From: Janthinobacterium sp. BJB426
GTDB lineage: Bacteria; Pseudomonadota; Gammaproteobacteria; Burkholderiales; Burkholderiaceae_D
Assembly (NCBI RefSeq): GCF_002735705.1
Contig: NZ_PDZL01000001.1
Coordinates: 124,001 to 188,000, forward strand
DNA length: 64,000 bases
Direction of reading: 5' to 3'
Made by a program: the position numbers and the translations under genes. Below are positions 28,680 through 38,275 of this stretch, in pieces (position 1 is the first letter of the stretch; the number at the start of each line of letters is the position of its first letter). The notes under the pieces are model-generated. The model was not told the origin of the DNA. It did no database searches and saw only the letters and a list, made by a program, of their open reading frames with translations.

Positions 28680-31655
28680 TTGTTAAGCGTACTCAGAAAA
28701 TCAATCAAATATACCTGGTGTGGCTGTCTGGTGCTTGGCGCGCCTTCGGTGATGGCCGCGACCCCGAATCATGGTGGTCAATCCGGCTATATCAATATGC
28801 CCAGCGCCGTGGTGGAAACGGATGGCACCTTCAGCGTCGGCTACAGCTACGACAGCCCGTATGGCCAGTTGTGGGCGACGGCGAATATCCTGCCCTTTCT
28901 GCAAATGACGGGGCGCTATGTGTCGATCACGGGCATTCCTGGCTTTACCAATGCGCCCGGCGAATATGGCAGTGGCTATGGCCGCTACAAGGATAAGGTC
29001 GTCGACGGTAAATTGCGCCTGTGGACGGAAACGGAGTGGATGCCGTCCGTTGCCGTCGGCATGACGGATTTGTTCGGTACCGAGCTGTTCAAGGGCCAAT
29101 ATGTCGTTGCCACCAAGACATTTGGTGCCAGCAAGAATATCGAAGCGAGCCTGGGCTACGCCCATAAACGCCCGGACGGCGTGTTTGCCGGCGCGCGCTG
29201 GACGCCGACTGCGCTGCCGCGCTGGTCGGTAGTGGCAGAGTACGATACAACGAATTACTTGCGCGACTTCCGTGCCAGTGAAACAAATGCCGGCAAGCGC
29301 CGCAAGGGCGCTTCGGTTGGCCTGGAGTACCGCTGGGGCTGGCTTGCCTTGCAAGCGGCACGTAGCCGCGACCAGTTCAGCCTGAACGCCTATGTCAGCA
29401 TTCCGTTTGGCGAGCGCGAGTTCGTCCCCAAGGTGTATGAACCAGCGTATTTCGTCGACGACAAGAATCCACCACCGCTGCCGAGCAAGGAAGAATGGCA
29501 CCGCGACCCCGTGTATGGCGCCGACCTGGTCAATGCTCTGGTAAAACAGGACTATAAAAATATCCGTGTCGAGCAAGAAGGCAATGTCCTGAGCCTGAGC
29601 CTGACCAACAGCCGGATTTCAAACATGGGCCGCGCCGTTGGCCGCGCCGCGCGCACGGCTGTCGCCTTCGCGCCGAAGGGCGTGACGACCTTGCGCATCA
29701 CGTATACCAAGCTGGACCAACCGATCGCCACCTACGAATTCTTTGATTTGCCAAAACTGAACGACTATTTGGCAGGCAAGATCGACCGCAAGGCCTTCCT
29801 CGACGTCGTGCTGCTGCGCTATCCGGAGAAAAGCGATGTCATCCGGGATGACCAGCAAGGCTGGCTGCAGGAATTCCTCGACAAGCCGGCGCCCGTCGTT
29901 GCCTCAGCACCTGCACCTGCGCCCGCACCGGTAATTGCCGCGGCGCCCGCGCTTGCCGCCGCACCGGCTCCCGTCAAGGCCGCCAGCGTCATCAAGGACG
30001 ATGGCAAGCTGGCCGTCGGCGTCGGTGTTGATGGCGACGTGGTACAGATCAAATCGCTGGATCGCGAGGCGAACCGCTTCAAGGTCGCTCCCAAGGTGGG
30101 CTTCTTCTTCAATGACCCGAGCGGCGCCTTCCGTTATTCGATTTCGGCCGTGGCCAACTACGACCGCCGCCTCGGTGACGGCCTGTACCTGAACAGCGCC
30201 GCCAGCCTGCAGTTGCTGGAAACGGTATCGGGCGTCAAGCAGCCATCGAACAGCAACTTGCCGCACGTGCGTACCGATATCGCGGAATATCTGCGCGGCG
30301 GGCGTTTTTCGCTGAGCCGCGTCTTGCTGAACAAATACAACAATCCTGCCGAGCGCGTGTATACCCGCATGTCGGCCGGGCTGTATGAAGACATGTTCCG
30401 CGGTGTGGGCGGCCAGGTGCTGTACCTGCCGAAGGATAGCCGCTGGGCGGCCGATGTGGCCGTCGATGCCTTGCAGCAGCGTGGCTACAAGGGCTTGCTC
30501 GACTCGCGCGACTACAAGACGGTGACGGCGATCGGTTCCCTGCATTACCGCTTGCCGCACGATATTACCGTGACGGCGCGTGCCGGCCGCTTCCTGGCCA
30601 AAGACACGGGCGTGCGCGTGGAATTCAAGCGCCGCTTCCAGTCCGGTATCGAAGTCGGCGCCTGGTACACGCATACGAACGGCAACGACATCACCAGCCC
30701 TGGCACCCCATCGAAGCCGTACCAGGACCGTGGCATCTTCCTGTCTGTGCCGTTGAACAGCATGTTGCCGATGGACACGCAATCGACGGCCGGTTTTGCC
30801 ATTGCGCCATGGACGCGCGATGTGGGGCAGATGGTGGCCTCGCCTGGCGACCTGTACGACATGTTCGAGCGTCCGCGTGCCGACATGCACAGCTACGATG
30901 GCCTGGGTAACTTTGCCGAGCGGCAGGACGAACAGCACCTGCCTGCCGTCAATCCGCCAGACCGGCCGTTTGTCAGCCCATGGCCCGCCATGCGCGCGCG
31001 CCTGGAGCAATCCGCATCTGCTACGCCTAGCGTCCCTGAATGGCTCAAGGCGACGGCGGTGGTCGGCGGTGTGGTGGTGGCTTCCGCGCTGGCTGACAAA
31101 CCGGTCGACCGTTTCGTCAAGAAACATGAAGACTCCAAGGTTTACCGCAACTGGGACAAGCTGGGCAAGGCCATGCCCTATGCCGCAGTTGGCGCCGCTG
31201 CCGCCGCTTTTGCCCTGGGCGATGAGCGCATGCAAAATACGGGACTCATTTCCCTGCAATCGGTTGCCGCGGCAACGGGTTTGGCGGTGGCCGGCAAATA
31301 TGCGTTTGGCCGCGCCCGTCCAGAGGAAGACCTCGGAACGTGGAGCCGCGTCGGCAGCGGCAATTCCCGCTCGAATTCCTCATTCCCTTCCGCGCATGCC
31401 GCGATCGGCTTCGCCGCCGTGACGCCGTTTGCCAAGGAATACGATGCGCCATGGCTGTACAGCGTGGCCGCCGTCGGTTCCGCCGGCCGCGTGTTTGGCC
31501 GCAAGCACTGGGTCTCCGACACGGTCGCTGGCGGCATCGTGGGCTACGCCATGGGCAGCTGGCTGTGGCACGCGCAGCGCGACCAGAGCAAATCGGGCCT
31601 GTCGATCAATCCCGGACCGAAAGAAATCAGCGTGACCTGGCAGGGCAAATATTAA
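28680..31655 (+). CDS. YjbH-like outer-membrane polysaccharide protein fused to a PAP2 phosphatase
   Basis: A 991-residue two-part protein. A signal peptide (cleavage near residue 26, SVMA) leads into a beta-rich YjbH/GfcD-type part, starting GGQSGYINMPSAVVETDGTF; a proline-alanine linker at about 403-438 divides it. From about residue 800 a C-terminal PAP2 phosphatase follows with all motifs: K873-x6-RP, PSAHA with H906, and R937-x5-H943-x3-D947. The TTG at 28680 is used because an in-frame stop lies just upstream, later starts would remove the signal peptide, and AGG lies nine bases before. YjbH proteins act in capsule export; PAP2 enzymes often dephosphorylate undecaprenyl pyrophosphate. 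Joining these is unusual. Confidence 0.85.
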   Translation: MLSVLRKSIKYTWCGCLVLGAPSVMAATPNHGGQSGYINMPSAVVETDGTFSVGYSYDSPYGQLWATANILPFLQMTGRYVSITGIPGFTNAPGEYGSGYGRYKDKVVDGKLRLWTETEWMPSVAVGMTDLFGTELFKGQYVVATKTFGASKNIEASLGYAHKRPDGVFAGARWTPTALPRWSVVAEYDTTNYLRDFRASETNAGKRRKGASVGLEYRWGWLALQAARSRDQFSLNAYVSIPFGEREFVPKVYEPAYFVDDKNPPPLPSKEEWHRDPVYGADLVNALVKQDYKNIRVEQEGNVLSLSLTNSRISNMGRAVGRAARTAVAFAPKGVTTLRITYTKLDQPIATYEFFDLPKLNDYLAGKIDRKAFLDVVLLRYPEKSDVIRDDQQGWLQEFLDKPAPVVASAPAPAPAPVIAAAPALAAAPAPVKAASVIKDDGKLAVGVGVDGDVVQIKSLDREANRFKVAPKVGFFFNDPSGAFRYSISAVANYDRRLGDGLYLNSAASLQLLETVSGVKQPSNSNLPHVRTDIAEYLRGGRFSLSRVLLNKYNNPAERVYTRMSAGLYEDMFRGVGGQVLYLPKDSRWAADVAVDALQQRGYKGLLDSRDYKTVTAIGSLHYRLPHDITVTARAGRFLAKDTGVRVEFKRRFQSGIEVGAWYTHTNGNDITSPGTPSKPYQDRGIFLSVPLNSMLPMDTQSTAGFAIAPWTRDVGQMVASPGDLYDMFERPRADMHSYDGLGNFAERQDEQHLPAVNPPDRPFVSPWPAMRARLEQSASATPSVPEWLKATAVVGGVVVASALADKPVDRFVKKHEDSKVYRNWDKLGKAMPYAAVGAAAAAFALGDERMQNTGLISLQSVAAATGLAVAGKYAFGRARPEEDLGTWSRVGSGNSRSNSSFPSAHAAIGFAAVTPFAKEYDAPWLYSVAAVGSAGRVFGRKHWVSDTVAGGIVGYAMGSWLWHAQRDQSKSGLSINPGPKEISVTWQGKY

Positions 31656-31710
31656 ACGCGCATGGCGTCCCTTTACTCATACAACATCATTTATCCAGAA
31701 AAAGACCAGC

Positions 31711-33627
31711 ATGAAAAAGCAACTTCGTATTCCCCCGCCTTTCGTGAAACACGCGATTTTCTCGGCTCTTCTGCTGGGTGCAACTTCTGCCTATGCTGTA
31801 GAACAGGAGCTTGGTGCGACGGACATGCCTCGCACGGATCTTTCCCGTGCACAGGGGAATGAAATGGGTGGCAGCAGCTTGCCCAGTATTCGCAGTGGCC
31901 GCGGTGAGCAGCGGCCAGTCAAAGCTTTGCCAGCCAACCCGACCGTCAAACGCAGCGTTGCAGATGCCGAGGCGCCAGTCGGTGCTTTCGAAGAGTATGT
32001 CGATGGCGTGACGGGCAAGAAACTGAGCATCTTCGGCAAGGATCTGTTCATCGACGTGCCATCCACCTTCGCGCCGCTCGACGGTGTCCAGGTGAACCAG
32101 GAATATGTGATTGGCACGGGTGACGAGTTGCAGGTGCGCGGCTGGGGCATGGTCGACATCGACGTCAGCGCCACGGTCGACCGCAGCGGTGCGATTTTCA
32201 TTCCGCGCGTCGGCTCCATCAAGGTCAGCGGCGTGCAGTACAAGGATCTGCAGGGCTACCTGAAGAAAGCCATCAGCAAGATTTACACCAATTTCGACCT
32301 GACAGCGAGCATCGCGCAAACGCGTGCCGTGCAAGTGTACGTGGTTGGCCATGCCGTCCGTCCTGGCACGTATACCTTGAATTCCATGAGCACCTTGCTC
32401 AACGCCCTGTTTACCTCGGGCGGTCCAGACGCCACCGGCAGCATGCGCAATATCCAGCTCAAGCGCGGCAAGGACACCATCAGCACCTTTGACCTGTATG
32501 ACATGCTGGTCAAAGGCGACAAGAGTCGCGACGTCACCTTGCGTGACGGCGACGTGATCTATATTCCTGAAGTCGGCCCGTTGGTGGCTTTGACGGGTAG
32601 CGTGAAGCAAGCGGCCATTTTTGAGTTGAAGGGCAATGCCAGCCTGGCCGATGTCTTGAGCTGGGCCGGCGGCTTTGATTCGGCTGCGGAAACGAAGCAG
32701 GTGATCGTCGAGAAAAACGTCGATAACCAATACAAGACCGTGGTGGAACTGGTAGCTGACAAAGGTGTCTCCAGTAGCCAGTTGGCCGGTATTGCTGTCA
32801 AACCGACCGATATTCTGCGCGTATTCGCGCCAGGCGCCGTACCTGTGCAGGCACAAATTCAGAATGAATATGTGCGCGTGGCCGGCGAAGCAAAGCAGAG
32901 CGGAATCTTCCTTTTGAAAAAAGGCGAAACCCTGCGCGAGCTGATCGCCCGTGTCGGCGGCGCCAATGAAAACGGCTACCTGTACGCGACACAACTGAAC
33001 CGTGAATCCGTCCGCCGCGCCCAGCAAATCAAATTGAACCAGGTGGCCGACCGTTTCGAACGCGACCTGGAATCGAACGCCACCCAGCGCATGTCTGCCT
33101 CAGGCGACAAGGAAAATGCAGCGAAGACCGCGGCCGAAGTGGAGCAGCAGCGCCGCATCGTGCAAAAACTGCGTACCGTCAAGGCGGAAGGACGCATTGT
33201 CCTCGATCTGCCAGGCGTCGATACGCAAGTGAAAAACCTGCCCGACCTGCCGTTGCAGGATGGCGACTCGATCCTGATCCCGCGCCGCCCTGGCACCGTG
33301 GATGTGCTGGGTTCTGTGTTCCAGCAAAACGCGTTTGTCTATCGTTCACAGCGTACGGTTAATGACTATGTACAGCAAGCTGGAGGCATTACCGCCAACG
33401 CGGATAAATCGGAGATGTACGTGATCCGTGCTGATGGTACGGCGAAAAGTAGCCAAGGCACTGGCTGGTTCGGTGGCCTCGGCGGCACGGCGTTGAATCC
33501 TGGCGATACCGTGGTGGTGCCGGAGAAGATTGAACGCAGCACGTTCATGCAGAGCTTGAAGGACTGGACGTCTATCTTTTATCAGTTTGGGTTAGGAGCT
33601 GCTGGTTTAAAAGTACTTAAAGATTAA
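31711..33627 (+). CDS. Polysaccharide export (OPX) protein with SLBB domains
   Basis: A 638-residue periplasmic/outer-membrane protein. The signal peptide ends TSAYA with no lipobox cysteine, unlike Wza. The poly-export domain is at about 125-215 (YVIGTGDELQVRGWGMVDIDV, GAIFIPRVGSIKVSGV). Several SLBB beta-grasp units follow (GPLVALTGSVKQAAIFELKG; VRVAGEAKQSGIFLLKKGETL; GTVDVLGSVFQQNAFVYRSQ). A C-terminal segment LKDWTSIFYQFGLGAAGLKV could be an amphipathic membrane helix. It probably forms the export channel with the Wzz-type protein encoded next. Confidence 0.88.
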   Translation: MKKQLRIPPPFVKHAIFSALLLGATSAYAVEQELGATDMPRTDLSRAQGNEMGGSSLPSIRSGRGEQRPVKALPANPTVKRSVADAEAPVGAFEEYVDGVTGKKLSIFGKDLFIDVPSTFAPLDGVQVNQEYVIGTGDELQVRGWGMVDIDVSATVDRSGAIFIPRVGSIKVSGVQYKDLQGYLKKAISKIYTNFDLTASIAQTRAVQVYVVGHAVRPGTYTLNSMSTLLNALFTSGGPDATGSMRNIQLKRGKDTISTFDLYDMLVKGDKSRDVTLRDGDVIYIPEVGPLVALTGSVKQAAIFELKGNASLADVLSWAGGFDSAAETKQVIVEKNVDNQYKTVVELVADKGVSSSQLAGIAVKPTDILRVFAPGAVPVQAQIQNEYVRVAGEAKQSGIFLLKKGETLRELIARVGGANENGYLYATQLNRESVRRAQQIKLNQVADRFERDLESNATQRMSASGDKENAAKTAAEVEQQRRIVQKLRTVKAEGRIVLDLPGVDTQVKNLPDLPLQDGDSILIPRRPGTVDVLGSVFQQNAFVYRSQRTVNDYVQQAGGITANADKSEMYVIRADGTAKSSQGTGWFGGLGGTALNPGDTVVVPEKIERSTFMQSLKDWTSIFYQFGLGAAGLKVLKD

Positions 33628-33751
33628 GGGCATTGACTTGATAAATTACATAGCCATTTTTTGGTTATATTTATTGGCGATAATTTTATTGGATTGCATT
33701 TTCATTGATGAATATTCGATATGAATTTTATTTTTAGAATGAAATTATGAT

Positions 33752-35011
33752 ATGGCAATTGAAAATATGGATAAAGAAGCAACGATGACTGATAAAAATA
33801 ATTTACAAGATAATCAGATGAAAGTTGATGGCCGTAGTGATCAAATTGACTTTCTTGATATGGCAATTGTCATTGTCAAAAATAAGAAAAATATTATTTT
33901 TTCAGTATTTTTCGTTATGTTTGTGGCGGCTGGAATGAGTCTCTTAATTGCCAATAAATATACCGCCAGGACTCAACTATTGCCGCCGCAGTCCCAGTCT
34001 AGCTCGAATGCATTGTTAGGGCAACTCGGTGCCTTAAGTGGATTGACTGGCGGGGCATCAGCTCTGAAAAATCCTAACGATATTTATATTGGAATGTTGA
34101 ATAGTAGAACAGTGTCAGATAAGCTGATTGAACGTTTTAAACTTCAATCTATATATGATGTAAAATTAAAAAGTGATGCTCGGAATAGTCTTCAACAAGC
34201 TACTAATATTGTCAATGGAAAAGATGGTTTGATCTTTATTGAAGTGACGGATGAAGATCCCAAGTTGGCTGCGAATTTGGCCAATGCGTATGTAGAGGAA
34301 TTGCAGAATTTGACTAAAATTCTGGCGGTGACCGAGGCGTCGCAACGTAGACTATTTTTTGAACGCCAGTTGCAGCAGGTAAAAGTAGCACTTGGTGATG
34401 CAGAAGTCGCATTGAAACAGGTTCAGGAAAAGACTGGTTTAATCAAGCTTAATGAGCAAGCTGAAGCGACTATTCAAGCTGCCGCTGCAATTAAGGCACA
34501 AATGGCCTCCAAAGAGGTTGCACTTGGTGCTATGCGAATTTTTTCTACTAGCAATAATCCAGATTATATAAAAATACAACAAGAGTTGTTCGGATTACGG
34601 TCCCAGTTAAATAAGCTGGAAACTGGATTAAATATGGGTAAGGGTGACATCTCCATTTCAACTAGTTCGGTTCCTGAGCTGGGATTGGAATATACCCGAC
34701 GAGTTCGTGATGTAAAGTATCAAGAAACAATTTTTGAGATGCTTGCCAAACAACTGGAAATTTCGAAAGTTGATGAGGCAAAAGAGGGTTCAATATTGCA
34801 AGTGTTGGATGGTGCAATAGCACCAGATAAAAAATCAAAGCCAGCACGCAGCATAATTGTTATTTTCTCAGGATTTTTAGCAGCAATTTTCTCTATTTTC
34901 TGGGCATTTTTAGCGGACGCCTTCAGGAATTCAACGAGGGATCCAAGAAATTTGAAAAAATTTCAACAGTTTAAAATGTTTTGCAAATGGGGAAGCAATA
35001 AGGTTAAATAG
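33752..35011 (+). CDS. Wzz-type polysaccharide co-polymerase
   Basis: A 419-residue inner-membrane protein setting chain length of a Wzy-made polymer. One transmembrane segment lies at about residues 48-68, followed by the Wzz domain, a long periplasmic coiled-coil (about 200-330) and a second transmembrane segment at about 368-390. The short basic C-terminus has no kinase domain and no tyrosine cluster. An in-frame ATG at 33785 is an alternative start. The DNA is clearly more AT-rich than the genes before it, which marks the start of the variable part of the locus. Confidence 0.87.
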   Translation: MAIENMDKEATMTDKNNLQDNQMKVDGRSDQIDFLDMAIVIVKNKKNIIFSVFFVMFVAAGMSLLIANKYTARTQLLPPQSQSSSNALLGQLGALSGLTGGASALKNPNDIYIGMLNSRTVSDKLIERFKLQSIYDVKLKSDARNSLQQATNIVNGKDGLIFIEVTDEDPKLAANLANAYVEELQNLTKILAVTEASQRRLFFERQLQQVKVALGDAEVALKQVQEKTGLIKLNEQAEATIQAAAAIKAQMASKEVALGAMRIFSTSNNPDYIKIQQELFGLRSQLNKLETGLNMGKGDISISTSSVPELGLEYTRRVRDVKYQETIFEMLAKQLEISKVDEAKEGSILQVLDGAIAPDKKSKPARSIIVIFSGFLAAIFSIFWAFLADAFRNSTRDPRNLKKFQQFKMFCKWGSNKVK

Positions 35012-35081
35012 ATTTAAAATTTAATTTATTATTTGCAATTATCTATTTTTTAGATTATGTGAAATTATAAGGTTCTCTGAA

Positions 35082-35852
35082 ATGAAGGCAGTAATTTTAG
35101 CTGGTGGTTTGGGTACGAGAATAAGTGAGGAAACGTCGACCAAGCCGAAACCAATGGTGGAAATTGGCGGAAAACCAATTTTATGGCATATCATGAAATC
35201 TTACTCTGCTCATGGCGTGAATGATTTCATCATTTGCTGCGGTTATAAAGGCTATGTCATCAAGGAATACTTCGCCAATTACTTCTTGCACACATCGGAT
35301 GTCACTTTCGATATGCAGAATAATCAGATGGAAGTTCACGCGCGCAATGCGGAACCTTGGAAAGTCACGCTGGTCGATACCGGTGATGAAACCATGACCG
35401 GCGGCCGCCTGAAGCGCGTCAAGCAGTACTTGGAAGGCGAGGAAGCGTTCTGTTTCACGTATGGCGACGGCGTCAGTGATGTCAACATCACCGAATCGAT
35501 CACTTTTCACAAAGCGCACGGCAAGCTGGCAACGCTAACTGCGACTCAGCCTCCGGGCCGTTTCGGTGCGCTGATTTTGGATGGCCAGAAGATTAATAGC
35601 TTCCAGGAAAAGCCGCAAGGTGATGGTGCCTGGATCAACGGTGGCTATTTCGTGCTGTCGCCGAAAGTCATCGATTACATCGCGGACGACAGCACCACGT
35701 GGGAAAAGCAGCCGCTGGAACACCTGGCGGCCGAAGGTCAGCTGGACGCCTTTTTCCATCGCGGGTTCTGGCAACCTATGGATACCCTGCGCGACAAGGT
35801 GCACTTGGAAGAGCTGTGGCAATCGGGTAAAGCACCTTGGAAGGCTTGCTAA
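35082..35852 (+). CDS. rfbF: Glucose-1-phosphate cytidylyltransferase
   Basis: Makes CDP-glucose from CTP and glucose-1-phosphate, the first step to CDP-3,6-dideoxyhexoses. The 256 residues match RfbF. The nucleotidyltransferase signature [18 protein letters not shown] is at the start, followed by [30 protein letters not shown] with the metal-binding aspartate, and [16 protein letters not shown]. Its stop overlaps the ATG of the next gene by one base. The first bases of the gene look AT-rich like the upstream DNA, whereas the rest has normal GC. Confidence 0.95.
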   Translation: MKAVILAGGLGTRISEETSTKPKPMVEIGGKPILWHIMKSYSAHGVNDFIICCGYKGYVIKEYFANYFLHTSDVTFDMQNNQMEVHARNAEPWKVTLVDTGDETMTGGRLKRVKQYLEGEEAFCFTYGDGVSDVNITESITFHKAHGKLATLTATQPPGRFGALILDGQKINSFQEKPQGDGAWINGGYFVLSPKVIDYIADDSTTWEKQPLEHLAAEGQLDAFFHRGFWQPMDTLRDKVHLEELWQSGKAPWKAC

Positions 35853-36919
35853 TGAACGCAGCATTCTGGCAAGGCAGGCGGGTCTTCCTGACCGGCCATA
35901 CCGGTTTCAAGGGCGGCTGGCTGAGCCTGTGGCTGCAGCAACTGGGTGCCGAAGTGACCGGCTATGCGCTGGAAGCACCCACCACCCCCAGCCTGTTTGA
36001 AGTGGCGGGCGTGGCGCGCGGCATGGTTTCGATTATCGGCGACGTGCGCGATGGTGACGCGCTCAAGCGCGCCATGTCGCAAGCGCGGCCTGAAATCGTG
36101 ATCCACATGGCGGCCCAGCCGCTGGTGCGTTATTCGTACGTGAATCCGGTGGAAACCTACGCCACCAACGTGATGGGTGTGGTCAATCTGCTCGAAGCCG
36201 TGCGCGCTACGCCTGGCGTACGTTCGGTGGTGAACGTCACCAGCGACAAATGCTATGAAAACCGCGAATGGCCATGGGGCTACCGCGAAAACGAAGCCAT
36301 GGGTGGTTACGACCCCTATAGCAACAGCAAGGGCTGCGCCGAACTTGTGACGGCCGGCTACCGCAGCTCATTTTTTAATGCCGAGAAGTATGCGGAACAT
36401 GGCATTGCGCTAGGCAGCGGCCGCGCCGGCAATGTCATCGGTGGCGGCGATTGGGCCATGGATAGACTGATTCCCGACATGCTGCGCGCCATAGGCGCTG
36501 GCCAGCCGGTGATGATACGCAATCCGCACTCGATCCGACCGTGGCAGCACGTGTTAGAACCGTTGAGCGGCTATTTAACCCTGGCGGAAAAGCTGTACAC
36601 CGAAGGTCCTGTGCATGCCGAAGGCTGGAATTTCGGTCCGCATGACACCGATGCAAAACCGGTGGAATGGATCATCGAACGCATGACGCAAGAGTGGGGC
36701 GCCGGTGCGTCCTGGTCGCTCGATGGACAGAACCATCCGCATGAGGCGACTTATCTGAAGCTTGATTGCTCCAAGGCCCGTGGCCAGCTGGGCTGGCATC
36801 CGCGCTGGGACATCGGCCAGACCATCGCCAAAATTGTCGAATGGCATAAAGCCTGCGACCAGGGCGCGGACATGCGTGCAATGACATTGGCACAAATCAC
36901 TACATATCAAAATACCTAA
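35852..36919 (+). CDS. rfbG: CDP-glucose 4,6-dehydratase
   Basis: NAD-dependent extended short-chain dehydrogenase that turns CDP-glucose into CDP-4-keto-6-deoxyglucose. The 355-residue protein has TGHTGFKGGWLSLWL for nucleotide binding, the serine/threonine region VVNVTSDKCYEN, the catalytic YxxxK (YSNSK in GGYDPYSNSKGCAEL) and RAGNVIGGGDWAMDRLIPD, all typical of RfbG. The start overlaps the rfbF stop (TAATG). An in-frame ATG 15 bases earlier is less likely. Confidence 0.95.
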   Translation: MNAAFWQGRRVFLTGHTGFKGGWLSLWLQQLGAEVTGYALEAPTTPSLFEVAGVARGMVSIIGDVRDGDALKRAMSQARPEIVIHMAAQPLVRYSYVNPVETYATNVMGVVNLLEAVRATPGVRSVVNVTSDKCYENREWPWGYRENEAMGGYDPYSNSKGCAELVTAGYRSSFFNAEKYAEHGIALGSGRAGNVIGGGDWAMDRLIPDMLRAIGAGQPVMIRNPHSIRPWQHVLEPLSGYLTLAEKLYTEGPVHAEGWNFGPHDTDAKPVEWIIERMTQEWGAGASWSLDGQNHPHEATYLKLDCSKARGQLGWHPRWDIGQTIAKIVEWHKACDQGADMRAMTLAQITTYQNT

Positions 36920-36937
36920 CAAATTGAAGGCTGTATC

Positions 36938-38263
36938 ATGAGCGAACAACTGACCCAACAACAACTCCGCGAACAGATCGCCGCCCTGGTGGCGCAATAC
37001 GGCGCACTGGCCAGCGTGCCAAAACCATTCGAACCGGGCGTGACGGTGATTCCACCGGCCGGCAAAGTCGTTGGCGCGCCTGAAATGGGTCTGATGGTCG
37101 AAGCGTCGCTCGACGCTTGGCTGACCACCGGTCGCTTCAACGATGAATTCGAAAAGCGCCTGGCCAAGTTCATCGGCGTCGAATTCCTGATCACCGTCAA
37201 CTCCGGCTCGTCGGCCAACCTGGTGGCCTTTTCGGCGCTGACATCGCCAAAACTGGGCGCGCGCGCCATCCAGCCCGGTGACGAAGTCATCGGCGTCGCG
37301 GCCGGTTTTCCGACTACCGTCAATCCGATCCTGCAATTTGGCGCCGTACCCGTCTTCGTCGACGTCGAGCTGGGCACCTACAATATCGACGCCAGCAAGA
37401 TCGAGGCGGCCATCACCGATAAAACCAAGGCCATCATGCTGGCCCATACCCTGGGCAATCCGTTCAATCTGGAAGTCATCGTCGCGTTGTGTAAAAAGTA
37501 CAATCTGTGGCTGGTGGAAGATTGCTGTGACGCCCTGGGCGCCACCTACAACGGCCAGATGTGCGGCACCTTCGGCGATATCGGCACTATGAGTTTCTAC
37601 CCTGCACATCACATCACAATGGGCGAAGGCGGCGCGGTGTTTACCAATAATCCGGAACTGAAAGCGATTGCCGAATCGTTCCGCGACTGGGGCCGTGATT
37701 GCTATTGCGCGCCGGGCAAGGACAACACCTGCGGCCAGCGTTTCTGCTGCAAGCTGGGATCGCTGCCGGAAGGCTATGATCACAAGTACACGTACAGCCA
37801 CCTAGGCTACAACCTGAAGATCACGGATATGCAGGCGGCGTGCGGCCTAGCACAGATGGATCGCGCAGCCGGTTTTGTGCAGGCGCGCAAGGACAACTTC
37901 GCCTACATGAAGGACGGCCTGAAAAGCTGCGAGGAGTTCCTGATCTTGCCAGAGGCGACACCGAATTCAGATCCATCTTGGTTCGGTTTCCCGATCACCA
38001 TCCGCCCGGAAGCAAATGTTGACCGCGTCAGCCTGCTGACGTTCCTGGATCAGCACAAGATCGGTACCCGTCTACTGTTTGCCGGCAATTTGACGCGCCA
38101 GCCTTACATGATCGGCCGTAACTATCGGGTATCTGGCGAACTGACCAATACCGATCGCATCATGCACGATACGCTGTGGATTGGTGTCTTCCCTGGATTG
38201 ACCAAGGAAATGATGGACTTCTCGATCAGAAAGATCGAAGAGTTCTTTGGCGTTAACTTCTAA
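36938..38263 (+). CDS. rfbH: CDP-4-keto-6-deoxyglucose 3-dehydrase (E1)
   Basis: PMP- and [2Fe-2S]-dependent enzyme that removes the C3 hydroxyl and gives, with a reductase, CDP-3,6-dideoxy-4-ketoglucose. The 441 residues match RfbH. The usual PLP lysine of aminotransferase-fold proteins is replaced by histidine in [12 protein letters not shown] (residues about 224-225), the hallmark of E1. The cysteine-rich cluster region [20 protein letters not shown] is intact. The partner reductase (E3) is not encoded in this window. Confidence 0.95.
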   Translation: MSEQLTQQQLREQIAALVAQYGALASVPKPFEPGVTVIPPAGKVVGAPEMGLMVEASLDAWLTTGRFNDEFEKRLAKFIGVEFLITVNSGSSANLVAFSALTSPKLGARAIQPGDEVIGVAAGFPTTVNPILQFGAVPVFVDVELGTYNIDASKIEAAITDKTKAIMLAHTLGNPFNLEVIVALCKKYNLWLVEDCCDALGATYNGQMCGTFGDIGTMSFYPAHHITMGEGGAVFTNNPELKAIAESFRDWGRDCYCAPGKDNTCGQRFCCKLGSLPEGYDHKYTYSHLGYNLKITDMQAACGLAQMDRAAGFVQARKDNFAYMKDGLKSCEEFLILPEATPNSDPSWFGFPITIRPEANVDRVSLLTFLDQHKIGTRLLFAGNLTRQPYMIGRNYRVSGELTNTDRIMHDTLWIGVFPGLTKEMMDFSIRKIEEFFGVNF

Positions 38264-38275
38264 GAAAGTACCTGC

